This document shows, piece after piece, positions 26,442-33,829 of a DNA stretch of 64,000 bases; position 1 is the first letter of the stretch; each line of letters starts with the position of its first letter. The notes below the pieces were generated by a model that made no database searches, was not told the DNA's origin, and worked only from the letters and a program-made list of their open reading frames with translations. Origin of the DNA: Streptomyces sp. PT12 (GTDB lineage: Bacteria; Actinomycetota; Actinomycetes; Streptomycetales; Streptomycetaceae); NCBI RefSeq assembly GCF_003311645.1, contig NZ_QEST01000129.1:62001-126000 (forward strand), read 5' to 3'. The position numbers and the translations under genes were made by a program.

Positions 26442-26711
26442 TTACCGGCGGCGGCGCCTGGCCTCCCTGAGCCTGCGCAGGCGGTTCACCGTCACGGGGT
26501 CGTGCGCGAGCGCGCGCGGGTCGTCGAGCAGGGCGTTGAGCAGCTGGTAGTACCGCGTGGGCGAGATGCCGAGGCGGTCGCGGATCGCGCGCTCCTTGGC
26601 GCCTGGGCCAGGCCAGGAGGCGCGTTCGACAGCGAGGACGGCCCGCTCGCGCTCGGACAGTCCCCCCTCGTCGCGCCGCTCGCGCTCCTCGCGCTCACTG
26701 CCGCCGGTCAC
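26442..26711 (-). CDS. DUF3263 small DNA-binding-like protein
   Basis: 89 aa from GTG 26711 (VTGGSEREERERRDEGGLS). Matches the DUF3263 pattern: LSERERAVLAVERASWPGPGAKE then RAIRDRLGISPTRYYQLLNALLDDPRAL, a helix-turn-helix-like unit, ending in a very basic tail (REARRRRR). Probably binds DNA. It overlaps nothing and is followed 10 bp later by otsB; this pairing recurs in Streptomyces as I recall. No clear ribosome site upstream because the foldback element begins 10 bp before the start. Confidence 0.85.
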   Translation of the reverse strand: MTGGSEREERERRDEGGLSERERAVLAVERASWPGPGAKERAIRDRLGISPTRYYQLLNALLDDPRALAHDPVTVNRLRRLREARRRRR

Positions 26712-26720
26712 GGCGGAAGT

Positions 26721-26927
26721 CTAGGTCCTGTTGTGAAAGTAGCGCCGTCCGCCCGAAGGGCGTGCCCTGTGGCGTCTGGTGCGTGCGATCGCAAGGCGCC
26801 GGATCGCCCTCGTGCTCGGGGGCACCTCCCGGACGAAGTCCGGGGGAGCACTTGGGTGATTCGGCAACGCAGCGAGTGCGCGTGCCAGGCGTCGCGGGGC
26901 AGGAGGGACTTTCACAGCAGGGCCTAG
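26721..26927. mobile_element. 207-bp foldback (MITE-like) element
   Basis: Terminal inverted repeats CTAGGTCCTGTTGTGAAAGT (26721-26740) and ACTTTCACAGCAGGGCCTAG (26908-26927) match at 18 of 20 positions. The interior is also an imperfect palindrome: the left arm TGCCCTGTGGCGTCTGGTGC pairs with TGCCAGGCGTCGCGGGGCA on the right, and the tip is GTGCTC...CCGGAC-GAA-GTCCGG...GAGCAC. There is no open reading frame worth naming. It fills nearly the whole divergent gap between the DUF3263 and SIS genes (10 bp left on each side). The CTAG at each end may be part of the repeat or a target duplication. I recall similar ends in intergenic repeats of other Streptomyces but cannot verify. Confidence 0.8.
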
Positions 26928-26937
26928 GCTGCGGGGC

Positions 26938-27876
26938 ATGGTCACCGAAGAGCCGCGTTCCGCGTACCCCGAAGGCCCCCGCACCGCCGTCGAGTTGGCC
27001 AGCCAGCCGGAGTGCTGGCGCCGTGCGCTCGGGGAGCTGTCCTCGTACGCCGAAGCCCTGCCGCGCCCTGGGGAGCGGGTGGCGGTGACCGGGTGCGGGA
27101 CGTCGTGGTTTATGGCGCAGGCGTACGCGGCGCTGCGCGAGGCGGCCGGTGGGGGCGAGACGGACGCGTTCGCCGCCTCCGAGTTCCCCGTGGGGCGCGC
27201 GTACGACCGGGTGGTGGCGATCACGCGCTCCGGCACGACGACGGAGGTGCTCGGCCTGCTGGGCGCGCTGCGCGAGGCCGGGTCGGGAACGCCGGTGGTC
27301 GCGCTGACCGCGGACCCCGAGGCGCCCGTGGTGGGGGCGGCGGAGCGCGTCGCGGTGCTCGCGTGGGCGGACGAGGAGTCGGTGGTGCAGACGCGGTTCG
27401 CCACCACGGCGCTCGCGCTGCTGCGCGCGGGCCTGCCGGGCGGCGCACGCGCCGTGGAGGGCGCGGCGGCCGACGCGGAGGCGGCGCTCGGCGCGGAGCT
27501 CGCGCCCGAGGTGCTTGCGGCGGATCAGTGGACGTTCCTGGGCACGGGCTGGGGGTATGGGCTCGCGCTCGAGGCCGCGTTGAAGATGCGGGAGGCGGCG
27601 GGGGCGTGGACGGAGGCGTATCCGGCGATGGAGTACCGGCACGGGCCGGTGTCGATCGCGGCGCCCGGGCGGGTGGTGTGGGTGTTCGGGGCGGCGCCCG
27701 ACGGGCTGGCCGACGACGTGGCGGCCACGGGCGCGACGCTGGCCGCCGAGCCCGCCGCCGACCCGATGGCGCGGCTCGTGGCGGCGCAGCGCCTCGCGGT
27801 GGCGGTGGCCCTGGCGCGGGGGCTCGATCCCGACAGGCCGCGCCATCTGACGCGTTCGGTGATCCTGCCGGGCTGA
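26938..27876 (+). CDS. SIS-domain sugar isomerase/deaminase-like protein
   Basis: 312 aa from ATG 26938 (MVTEEPRSAYPEGPRTAVE). Two SIS domains as in the isomerase half of GlmS: VAVTGCGTSWFMAQAYAALRE and VVAITRSGTTTEVLGLLGAL in the first; WTFLGTGWGYGLALEAALKMREAA and the AYPAMEYRHGPVSIA loop in the second. No glutaminase domain is present, so it resembles AgaS/FrlB-type or GlcN-6-P deaminase-like proteins. Position directly upstream of nagK-nagA suggests it acts on an amino-sugar phosphate. The upstream DNA is the foldback element, which must therefore carry or abut its promoter. Confidence 0.85.
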   Translation: MVTEEPRSAYPEGPRTAVELASQPECWRRALGELSSYAEALPRPGERVAVTGCGTSWFMAQAYAALREAAGGGETDAFAASEFPVGRAYDRVVAITRSGTTTEVLGLLGALREAGSGTPVVALTADPEAPVVGAAERVAVLAWADEESVVQTRFATTALALLRAGLPGGARAVEGAAADAEAALGAELAPEVLAADQWTFLGTGWGYGLALEAALKMREAAGAWTEAYPAMEYRHGPVSIAAPGRVVWVFGAAPDGLADDVAATGATLAAEPAADPMARLVAAQRLAVAVALARGLDPDRPRHLTRSVILPG

Positions 27877-27906
27877 TTTGCCCTTCCCGGAACGCGATCT
27901 CCGCGT

Positions 27907-27922
27907 AGTGGACTAGACCTCT
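27907..27922. promoter_or_regulatory. DasR responsive element (dre)
   Basis: AGTGGACTAGACCTCT matches the DasR consensus AGTGGTCTAGACCACT at 14 of 16 positions and lies 28 bp before nagK. DasR is the GntR-family GlcN-6-P sensor that represses GlcNAc genes in Streptomyces. Confidence 0.8.
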
Positions 27923-27950
27923 TCCCCCGTCAGGGGCGAGACTTGCGCCT

Positions 27951-28943
27951 GTGAGTGACAACTATGTGATCGCCCTCGACGTGGGCGGCACCGTGTTCAA
28001 GGCCGCCCTCACCGGGGAGGACAACGCGCCGCTGTACGAGGCCCGTCGGCCCACCGGGGGCACCGGCGGGACGGGCTCGGTGGCCGACGCGATCCTCGAC
28101 TTCGCCGCCGAGCTGTACGCGACGGGCGTGGCGCGCTTCGGCCGCCCGCCGTCGGCCGCGGGCGTGGTGGTGCCGGGGATCGTGGACGAGAAGGCGGGCG
28201 TCGCCGCGTACTCCGCGAACCTCGGCTGGCGCGACCTGCCGCTGCGACGCCTGCTCACCGAACGGCTCGACGGGATCCCCGTGGCGCTCGGCCACGATGT
28301 GCGCGCCGGAGGGCTCGCGGAGGGGCGCGTCGGCGCGGGCGCCGGCCATGAACGTTTCCTGTTCATCGCGCTGGGCACCGGCATCGCCGGGGCCATCGGC
28401 ATCGAGGGGCGCGTCGAGCCGGGGGCGCACGGGGGCGCGGGGGAGATCGGCCATGTCATCGTGCGCCCCGGGGGCGCGCGCTGCGGCTGCGGCCAGCGCG
28501 GCTGCCTCGAAACGGTGGCCTCGGCCGCCGCGATAGGGCGCGCCTGGGCTGCCGCGTCGGAAACGCCGGGCGCCACCGCGGCCGACGCGGCCCGCGCCGT
28601 CGTGGCGGGCGACCCGCGCGCCGCGTCCCTGTGGCGGGACGCCGTGGACGGGCTCGCCGACGGCCTGCTGACGGGCGTTCGGCTGCTCGACCCCGGCGTG
28701 GTCGTCGTGGGCGGCGGGCTCGCCGAGGCGGGCGAGACGCTGCTCGCGCCGCTGCGCACCGCGCTGGCCGCCAGGACGACGTTCCAGCAGGTCCCCGAGA
28801 TCCTTCCCGCGGCCCTCGGCGACGCCGCGGGCTGCCTGGGCGCGGGGCTCATCGCCCTGGACCTCGCGAGGGACGAGCGCGCACGCCGCGCCCCGCTCGA
28901 AGAACTCCCCCAACTCCCCACATCAGCGGAGGTTTCCCCGTGA
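27951..28943 (+). CDS. nagK: N-acetylglucosamine kinase (ROK family)
   Basis: 330 aa from GTG 27951 (VSDNYVIALDVGGTVFKAA). ROK-family sugar kinase: DVGGTVFKAAL (phosphate loop), VVVPGIVDEKAG, GHDVRAGGLAEGRVGAGAGH with the catalytic Asp, LFIALGTGIAGAI, and the zinc site GHVIVRPGGARCGCGQRGCLE. Phosphorylates cytosolic GlcNAc to GlcNAc-6-phosphate for NagA. The assignment as NagK rather than glucokinase rests on the DasR box just upstream and on nagA, whose GTG overlaps this stop codon (GTGA). Operon order nagK-nagA-aldolase. Confidence 0.88.
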   Translation: MSDNYVIALDVGGTVFKAALTGEDNAPLYEARRPTGGTGGTGSVADAILDFAAELYATGVARFGRPPSAAGVVVPGIVDEKAGVAAYSANLGWRDLPLRRLLTERLDGIPVALGHDVRAGGLAEGRVGAGAGHERFLFIALGTGIAGAIGIEGRVEPGAHGGAGEIGHVIVRPGGARCGCGQRGCLETVASAAAIGRAWAAASETPGATAADAARAVVAGDPRAASLWRDAVDGLADGLLTGVRLLDPGVVVVGGGLAEAGETLLAPLRTALAARTTFQQVPEILPAALGDAAGCLGAGLIALDLARDERARRAPLEELPQLPTSAEVSP

Positions 28944-30097
28944 CGAAGCGCACCGTGCTCTCCGGCGCGAAGGTGGTACGGCCCACCGGGGTCGTGGAGG
29001 GCGGCAGGGTGACCGTCGAGGATGGCCGCATCGCGGCGGGGCGGCGCGACGAGCCTGAGGGGACGGGGGGCGGGGTCGAGGTGATCGACCTGGCGGGGCA
29101 CTGGGTGCTGCCCGGCTTCGTCGACATCCACGTACACGGCGGCGGGGGCGCGTCGTTCTCCTCGGGCACCGCCGAGGAGGCGCTGCGGGTGATCGAGACG
29201 CATCGCGCGCACGGCACCACGACCATGCTCGCCTCCACCGTGACCGGCGACCTCGGCGACCTCGCGGGGCAGGCGGCCGTGCTGTCCGAGCTGGTCGAGC
29301 AGGGCGAGCTGGCGGGGATCCACTTCGAGGGCCCGTTCATCTCGGCCCGGCGCTGCGGGGCGCACGAGCCCGCGCTGCTGCGCGACCCCGATCCCGCGGC
29401 GGTGCGCAAGCTGATCGACGCGGCGCGCGGCACGGCGCGCATGCTCACGCTCGCGCCCGAACTCCCCGGCGGCATCGACTCGGTGCGGCTGCTCGCCGAG
29501 CAGGGCGTGCTCGCGGCCGTCGGCCACACCGACGCCCCGTACGAGACCGTGCGCGACGCGGTGGACGCGGGCGCGACGGTGGCGACGCACCTGTTCAACG
29601 CGATGCCGCAGCTGGGCCATCGCGCCCCTGGGCCGATCGCGGCGCTCCTCGACGACGAGCGGGTCACCGTGGAGCTGATCAACGACGGAACGCATCTGCA
29701 CCCGGCCGTGCTCGCGCTGGCCTTCCGCTCCGCGGGGCCCGACCGCGTCGCGCTCATCACCGACGCGATGGGCGCGGCGGGGATGGGCGACGGGCTCTAC
29801 CCGCTGGGCCCGATGGAGGTCGAGGTGCGCGACGGCGTGGCCAGGCTGACCGAGGGCGGCGCGATCGCGGGCTCGACGCTGACCCTCGACCTGGCGTTCC
29901 GGCGCGCGGTGACGGTCGACGGGATCGCCGTCACCGACGCGGTGCGGGCGCTGTGCGCGACCCCGGCACGGCTGCTCGGCCTCTCCGACCGGGTGGGCTC
30001 GATCGAGGAGGGCAAGGACGCCGATCTCGTGGTGCTCGACGGCGACTTCGCGCTGACCGGCGTGCTGCGCAAGGGCGAGTGGCTGGTGCGCCCATGA
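28940..30097 (+). CDS. nagA: N-acetylglucosamine-6-phosphate deacetylase
   Basis: 385 aa from GTG 28940 (VTKRTVLSGAKVVRPTG), ribosome site GCGGAGG. Amidohydrolase converting GlcNAc-6-P to GlcN-6-P and acetate; the product is the DasR effector. Seen: GFVDIHVHGGGGASFSSGT (metal region), LAGIHFEGPFIS (metal Glu), AAVGHTDAPYETVRDAVDAG, THLFNAMPQLGHRAPG, INDGTHLHPAVL, and the catalytic Asp in VALITDAMGAAG. It receives substrate from NagK and from MurQ (encoded at 16908). The stop overlaps the ATG of the aldolase gene by 4 bp. Confidence 0.96.
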   Translation: MTKRTVLSGAKVVRPTGVVEGGRVTVEDGRIAAGRRDEPEGTGGGVEVIDLAGHWVLPGFVDIHVHGGGGASFSSGTAEEALRVIETHRAHGTTTMLASTVTGDLGDLAGQAAVLSELVEQGELAGIHFEGPFISARRCGAHEPALLRDPDPAAVRKLIDAARGTARMLTLAPELPGGIDSVRLLAEQGVLAAVGHTDAPYETVRDAVDAGATVATHLFNAMPQLGHRAPGPIAALLDDERVTVELINDGTHLHPAVLALAFRSAGPDRVALITDAMGAAGMGDGLYPLGPMEVEVRDGVARLTEGGAIAGSTLTLDLAFRRAVTVDGIAVTDAVRALCATPARLLGLSDRVGSIEEGKDADLVVLDGDFALTGVLRKGEWLVRP

Positions 30098-30963
30098 CCC
30101 TGGTGCCGTGTGGAGGGCTGCTCGACGAGGCGCGCGCCGGGGGGCGCGCGCTGGTCGCGTTCAATGTCATCACGCTCGAACACGCCCAGGCCGTCGCCGC
30201 GGGCGCGGGCGCGGTAGGGGCGCCCGCCGTGCTGGCCGTGTCGCAGAACGCCGTGGCGCACCACGGCGGGCGGCTCGCCCCGCTCGCCGCCGCGCTGGTG
30301 GCGCTCGCGCGCGACGCGCCGGTGCCGCTCGCGCTGCACCTCGACCATGTGACCGACGAGGCGCTGCTGCGGCAGGCGCCATCGGCGGGCTTTGGCTCGG
30401 TGATGTTCGACGGCTCGCGCCTGCCCTACGGCGAGAACGTCGCGGCCACGGTGCGCGCGGCCCGCTTCGGGCGGGCCAACGGGCTGCTGGTGGAGGCCGA
30501 ACTCGGCCGGATCGGCGGCAAGCCTGGCGACGCGCACCTGCCGGGGGTGCGCACGGACCCCGACGAGGCGGTGGGGTTCGTGACCGCGACCGGCGTGGAC
30601 GCGCTCGCGGTCGCGGTGGGCAGCAGCCACGCGATGACCGCGCGTACCGCCGCGCTCGACCACGCGCTGATACGGCGGCTGCGGTCGGCCGTCGCGGTGC
30701 CGCTGGTGCTGCACGGCTCGTCCGGGGTGCCGGACGGGGAGCTGCGGCGGGGGGTGGCGGCCGGGCTCACCAAGGTGAACGTGGGCACCGCGCTCAACGC
30801 CGCGCTCACCGGCGCCGTGCGCGAGGGCCTGGCCGCCGACCCTTCGGGGGTGGACCCGCGCCCGTGGCTCGCGGCGGGCCGGGCGGCGATGACGGCCGTG
30901 GTGGAACGCTTCCTGCGCGCGCTGTGCCCCCCGCAGGGCGGCGTCAGCCCTGGTGCTCGGTGA
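30094..30963 (+). CDS. Class II fructose/tagatose-bisphosphate aldolase-like protein
   Basis: 289 aa from ATG 30094 (MTLVPCGGLLDEARAGGRA). Zinc aldolase family: ALVAFNVITLEHAQAV, LALHLDHVTDEALL (metal His and catalytic Asp), GFGSVMFDGSRLPYGENV, LVEAELGRIGGKPGD, VGSSHAM and LVLHGSSGVPDGELRRGVAAGLTKVNVGTAL. Coupled to nagA by a 4-bp overlap, it may cleave a ketose bisphosphate from amino-sugar breakdown (tagatose or fructose type), but the substrate is not certain; it is not the housekeeping Fba by context. Its 3' end overlaps the convergent carbohydrate-binding gene by 20 bp. Confidence 0.88.
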   Translation: MTLVPCGGLLDEARAGGRALVAFNVITLEHAQAVAAGAGAVGAPAVLAVSQNAVAHHGGRLAPLAAALVALARDAPVPLALHLDHVTDEALLRQAPSAGFGSVMFDGSRLPYGENVAATVRAARFGRANGLLVEAELGRIGGKPGDAHLPGVRTDPDEAVGFVTATGVDALAVAVGSSHAMTARTAALDHALIRRLRSAVAVPLVLHGSSGVPDGELRRGVAAGLTKVNVGTALNAALTGAVREGLAADPSGVDPRPWLAAGRAAMTAVVERFLRALCPPQGGVSPGAR

Positions 30964-31906
30964 TGGCCAGGCCGTCGATCAGCACGTCGCACTGGGCGGT
31001 GCAGGTGAGCTGGACGATGTTCTCGCCCTGGTCCAGGTCGACCAGGTTGTAGGTGTCGAACCAGCTGTTCTCCCACTCGCTGATGTCGCCGTTCCAGTCC
31101 CTCAGGTTGATGGGGTCCTCGCGAGGGGTCCCATTGATCGAGAAGGACATCGTCTGATCGTTGGCGACCGCGGCGTAGTAGGTGGTGAGCCGGTACTGAC
31201 CGGGCTCGCCCTGGAAGTCAAAGGTCCAGGTGATCGTGGAGTTCTGCTGGTTCTGGACCCGCACATAGGCGCCGTCGTCGGAGCGCGCGCCCTCCACATC
31301 GGCCTGGAAGCCGATGCCGCCCGCCAGCTCCAGCTCGGTCACGGCGGCGGCGGGCAGGCCCTCGGGCTCGGCCTCCTCGTCGCTCGGCTCGTCCGTCGGC
31401 TCGTCGCCGCCCTCGTCGTCACCCGAGCCGCCCGTGGGCTCTGACGTCGTCTCGTCGCCCGCGGCGTTCTCGTCCTCGCCGCCGCTGAACAGGATCGCCG
31501 CGCCCACGCCCAGCACCACCGCGAGCACGACGGCGATCGCGCCGATCAGCAGCCCGTCGCGCCGGGGCTCGGGATCGACCCTGCGGCGGTCGGGCCGACC
31601 GCCCTCGGGCGGCCCCCCGCCCACCTGCGTCTCGGGGGCGGCGTAGTACGCGTCGGGGCGGTGCTGCTGGGGCTGCTGCTGGTACGCCGAGGGGGAGGGC
31701 TGCGTCGCGTAGGAGCCGCCACCCTGCTGCCGGTAGCCCTGCTGGCCGCCGAACGTCCGCTCCCCCACCGGGCGGACCTGGTGATACGACGGCTGCCGCG
31801 GCTGCTGGGGCTGCGGCTCGCCGCCCTCCGGGCGATACAGGTACGCGAAGGGGTCGTCGCCGCCCTCGTCGGGCGTGCCCCTGCCGCCGGTGTGCCCCGC
31901 GCTCAT
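30944..31906 (-). CDS. Membrane-anchored carbohydrate-binding (CBM35/CBM6-like) protein
   Basis: 320 aa from ATG 31906 (MSAGHTGGRGTPDEGGDD). A Gln/Pro/Tyr-rich cytoplasmic part (about 1-115) precedes one membrane helix (LLIGAIAVVLAVVLGVGAAI, about 120-140), then an acidic linker rich in Asp/Glu/Ser/Thr and a C-terminal jelly-roll (about 190-320): VTELELAGGIGFQADVEGAR, TFDFQGEPGQYRLTTYYAAV and NLVDLDQGENIVQLTCTAQC, similar to CBM35 modules. It is probably exposed on the outer face of the membrane and binds a cell-wall or environmental glycan. It is adjacent to the GlcNAc operon and cdgB. The two Cys (TCTAQCD) may form a disulfide. Confidence 0.82.
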   Translation of the reverse strand: MSAGHTGGRGTPDEGGDDPFAYLYRPEGGEPQPQQPRQPSYHQVRPVGERTFGGQQGYRQQGGGSYATQPSPSAYQQQPQQHRPDAYYAAPETQVGGGPPEGGRPDRRRVDPEPRRDGLLIGAIAVVLAVVLGVGAAILFSGGEDENAAGDETTSEPTGGSGDDEGGDEPTDEPSDEEAEPEGLPAAAVTELELAGGIGFQADVEGARSDDGAYVRVQNQQNSTITWTFDFQGEPGQYRLTTYYAAVANDQTMSFSINGTPREDPINLRDWNGDISEWENSWFDTYNLVDLDQGENIVQLTCTAQCDVLIDGLAITEHQG

Positions 31907-32005
31907 CGGCTTCCGCTCCTTAAGTGACGCACTGTCCCCCGTGATGTCTCCGCGCGAGCCTACCCCTTTCGGGGGAAGCAGCCCGAACTCCTGGCCCCAC
32001 CCCGG

Positions 32006-33625
32006 TCAGCCCGCGCGGCGCCTGCCCTGCGACCGCGAGCGCTTCTCGACGTACATGCGCTGGTCGGCCGACTCAAGGACCTCCTCGGTGGTCATCCCGC
32101 AGGCCGCCCAGCCGATCCCGAAGCTCGCGCCGACCCGCACCGCGCGGCCCTCGACCCGGATGGGCGGGATGATGCCGTTGCGCAGCCGCACCGCCAGGTC
32201 GGACGCCTCCGCGGGCCCCAACCCCTCCGCCAGCACGACGAATTCGTCGCCGCCGAGCCGGGCGACGGTGTCGTTGTCGCGCACGCCCTGCTCAAGGCGC
32301 CTGGCAACCTCGATCAGCACCGCGTCGCCACAGACATGCCCGAACCGGTCGTTGATGGACTTGAATCCATCGAGATCGCAGAAGAGAACGGCCAGACCCT
32401 TGCCGTCCCCGCCTGGCTCGTCAGGGGCGACCACGTGCTCGTGGTGGTCGTAGTGGCGGCGGCGCGGCGTGCCGAAGCCCTCGAACGCGTCGACCGCCCC
32501 CGCCGCGGGAAGCCCGTGCACGCCCGCGTGCCCGAACGGGTCGGGCGCCCGGTCGCAGATCCGGCTGCCCAGGCGGGCCTTGAGCTCGGCGCTGTTGGGC
32601 AGCCCGGTCAGCGAGTCATGGCTCGCCCGGTGCGCGAGGGCCAGCTCGTGGCGCTTGCGCTCCTCGATGTCCTCGACGTGCGTCAGCTGCACCTGCGGCC
32701 CGTCGGCCGCGTCCGCCACCACGGAGTTGCGCAGGGAGACCCACACATACGAGCCGTCCCTGCGCGCGAGCCGCAGCTCGGCGCGCCCGCCCTCGGCCGA
32801 CGTGCGCAGCAGCACGCCCGTGTCCTCGGGGTGCACGAGATCGGCGAAGCTGTAACGCCGCAGCACCGCGCCTGGCCGCCCGAGCAGCCTGCACAGCGCG
32901 TCGTTGACCTTGATCAGCCGCCCGTTGGCCTCCCCGCCCACCTCGGCGATGGCCATGCCGCTCGGCGCGTACTCGAACGCCTGCCTGAAGCTCTCCTCGC
33001 TCGCCCGCAGCGCCTGCTGGTCGCGTTCGAGGCGGATGAGCGCGCGCTGCATGTTGCCGCGCAGCCTGGCGTTGCTCACCGCTATGGCGGCCTGCGACGC
33101 GTACAGCTGAAGCGCCTCGCGCCCCCAGGGCCCGGGGCGGCGGCCGTCGCGCGGCCTGTCCACCTCGAGAACGGCGAGCAGCTCGCCGTCGGGCGCGTAC
33201 ATCGGCGCGAACAGGCGGTCCATCGGGTGCCACTCGTCGGGATACCTCGGCGCGGGCCCCGTGATGTGCCACTGCGGAACGTCGTCGTGGTCGAGGACCC
33301 AGCCCTCGGTGTAGGGGATGAAGCGGAGCTCGCCCCAGCGCTCGCCCATCTCCAGGCGCCGCTCCCAGGACTCCCGGGAGCCGGTGCGCCCCGCAATGGC
33401 GGCCTCGGCGTCGTCGTTGCCCGCGACGGCGGCCACCACGAGGTCGCCGTCGGGCTTGACCAGGTTGACGGCGGCGAGCTGGAAGCCGAGGGCGGCGTCG
33501 ACCGCGCCGTCGGCGATGGTCTGCAAGGTGTCCGCCATGCTGCGGGCGGTGTTGAGCTTTGCGACGACCTGGTGCAACTCTCGCAGTGAGGCGAGGCGCA
33601 CATAAGGCTCCGTCTCCGTTTCCAT
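32006..33625 (-). CDS. cdgB: Diguanylate cyclase CdgB (GAF-PAS-GGDEF)
   Basis: 539 aa from ATG 33625 (METETEPYVRLASLRELH), with GGGGGAG 4-5 bases upstream. Makes cyclic di-GMP. An N-terminal GAF domain (about 20-185), a PAS domain (about 205-320; FEYAPSGMAIAEVGGEANGR), then GGDEF (about 335-530). The catalytic loop RLGGDEFVVLAEG is intact near 456, and the inhibitory-site motif RDND lies five residues before GGDEF. An unusual charged insertion (RHYDHHEHVVAPDEPGGDGK) sits inside the GGDEF domain. In Streptomyces the BldD-c-di-GMP switch controls development, and cdgB is a BldD target; a BldD-like box is present upstream. Confidence 0.92.
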   Translation of the reverse strand: METETEPYVRLASLRELHQVVAKLNTARSMADTLQTIADGAVDAALGFQLAAVNLVKPDGDLVVAAVAGNDDAEAAIAGRTGSRESWERRLEMGERWGELRFIPYTEGWVLDHDDVPQWHITGPAPRYPDEWHPMDRLFAPMYAPDGELLAVLEVDRPRDGRRPGPWGREALQLYASQAAIAVSNARLRGNMQRALIRLERDQQALRASEESFRQAFEYAPSGMAIAEVGGEANGRLIKVNDALCRLLGRPGAVLRRYSFADLVHPEDTGVLLRTSAEGGRAELRLARRDGSYVWVSLRNSVVADAADGPQVQLTHVEDIEERKRHELALAHRASHDSLTGLPNSAELKARLGSRICDRAPDPFGHAGVHGLPAAGAVDAFEGFGTPRRRHYDHHEHVVAPDEPGGDGKGLAVLFCDLDGFKSINDRFGHVCGDAVLIEVARRLEQGVRDNDTVARLGGDEFVVLAEGLGPAEASDLAVRLRNGIIPPIRVEGRAVRVGASFGIGWAACGMTTEEVLESADQRMYVEKRSRSQGRRRAG

Positions 33626-33692
33626 CACTCCCCCGGGCGCGAAATGCACGTGCAGATACACAGGCCACTGAATCACAGGGAGCTGCTTGCTC

Positions 33693-33707
33693 GGTACACA
33701 GGGTCAG
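33693..33707 (-). promoter_or_regulatory. BldD-box-like sequence upstream of cdgB
   Basis: Minus strand CTGACCCTGTGTACC matches the BldD consensus NTNACNCWGNGTNAN with one mismatch, 68 bp before the cdgB start. Confidence 0.55.
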
Positions 33708-33720
33708 CGATTAGTCGCCT

Positions 33721-33740
33721 ACTGTGATTCATGTCACAGT
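33721..33740. promoter_or_regulatory. CRP-like perfect palindrome
   Basis: ACTGTGA-TTCATG-TCACAGT: perfect 7-bp arms containing TGTGA-N6-TCACA, the full CRP consensus. Lies between divergent cdgB (96 bp away) and the flavin reductase gene (90 bp away). Confidence 0.65.
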
Positions 33741-33829
33741 GCGAAAGTGCTCGGTCGCGGGATGTAGGACGACCTAGGTCTCGCACTGGTTCCCTGGTCC
33801 GATGCCCGCCCGGGGCGCGGGGAGTTACG

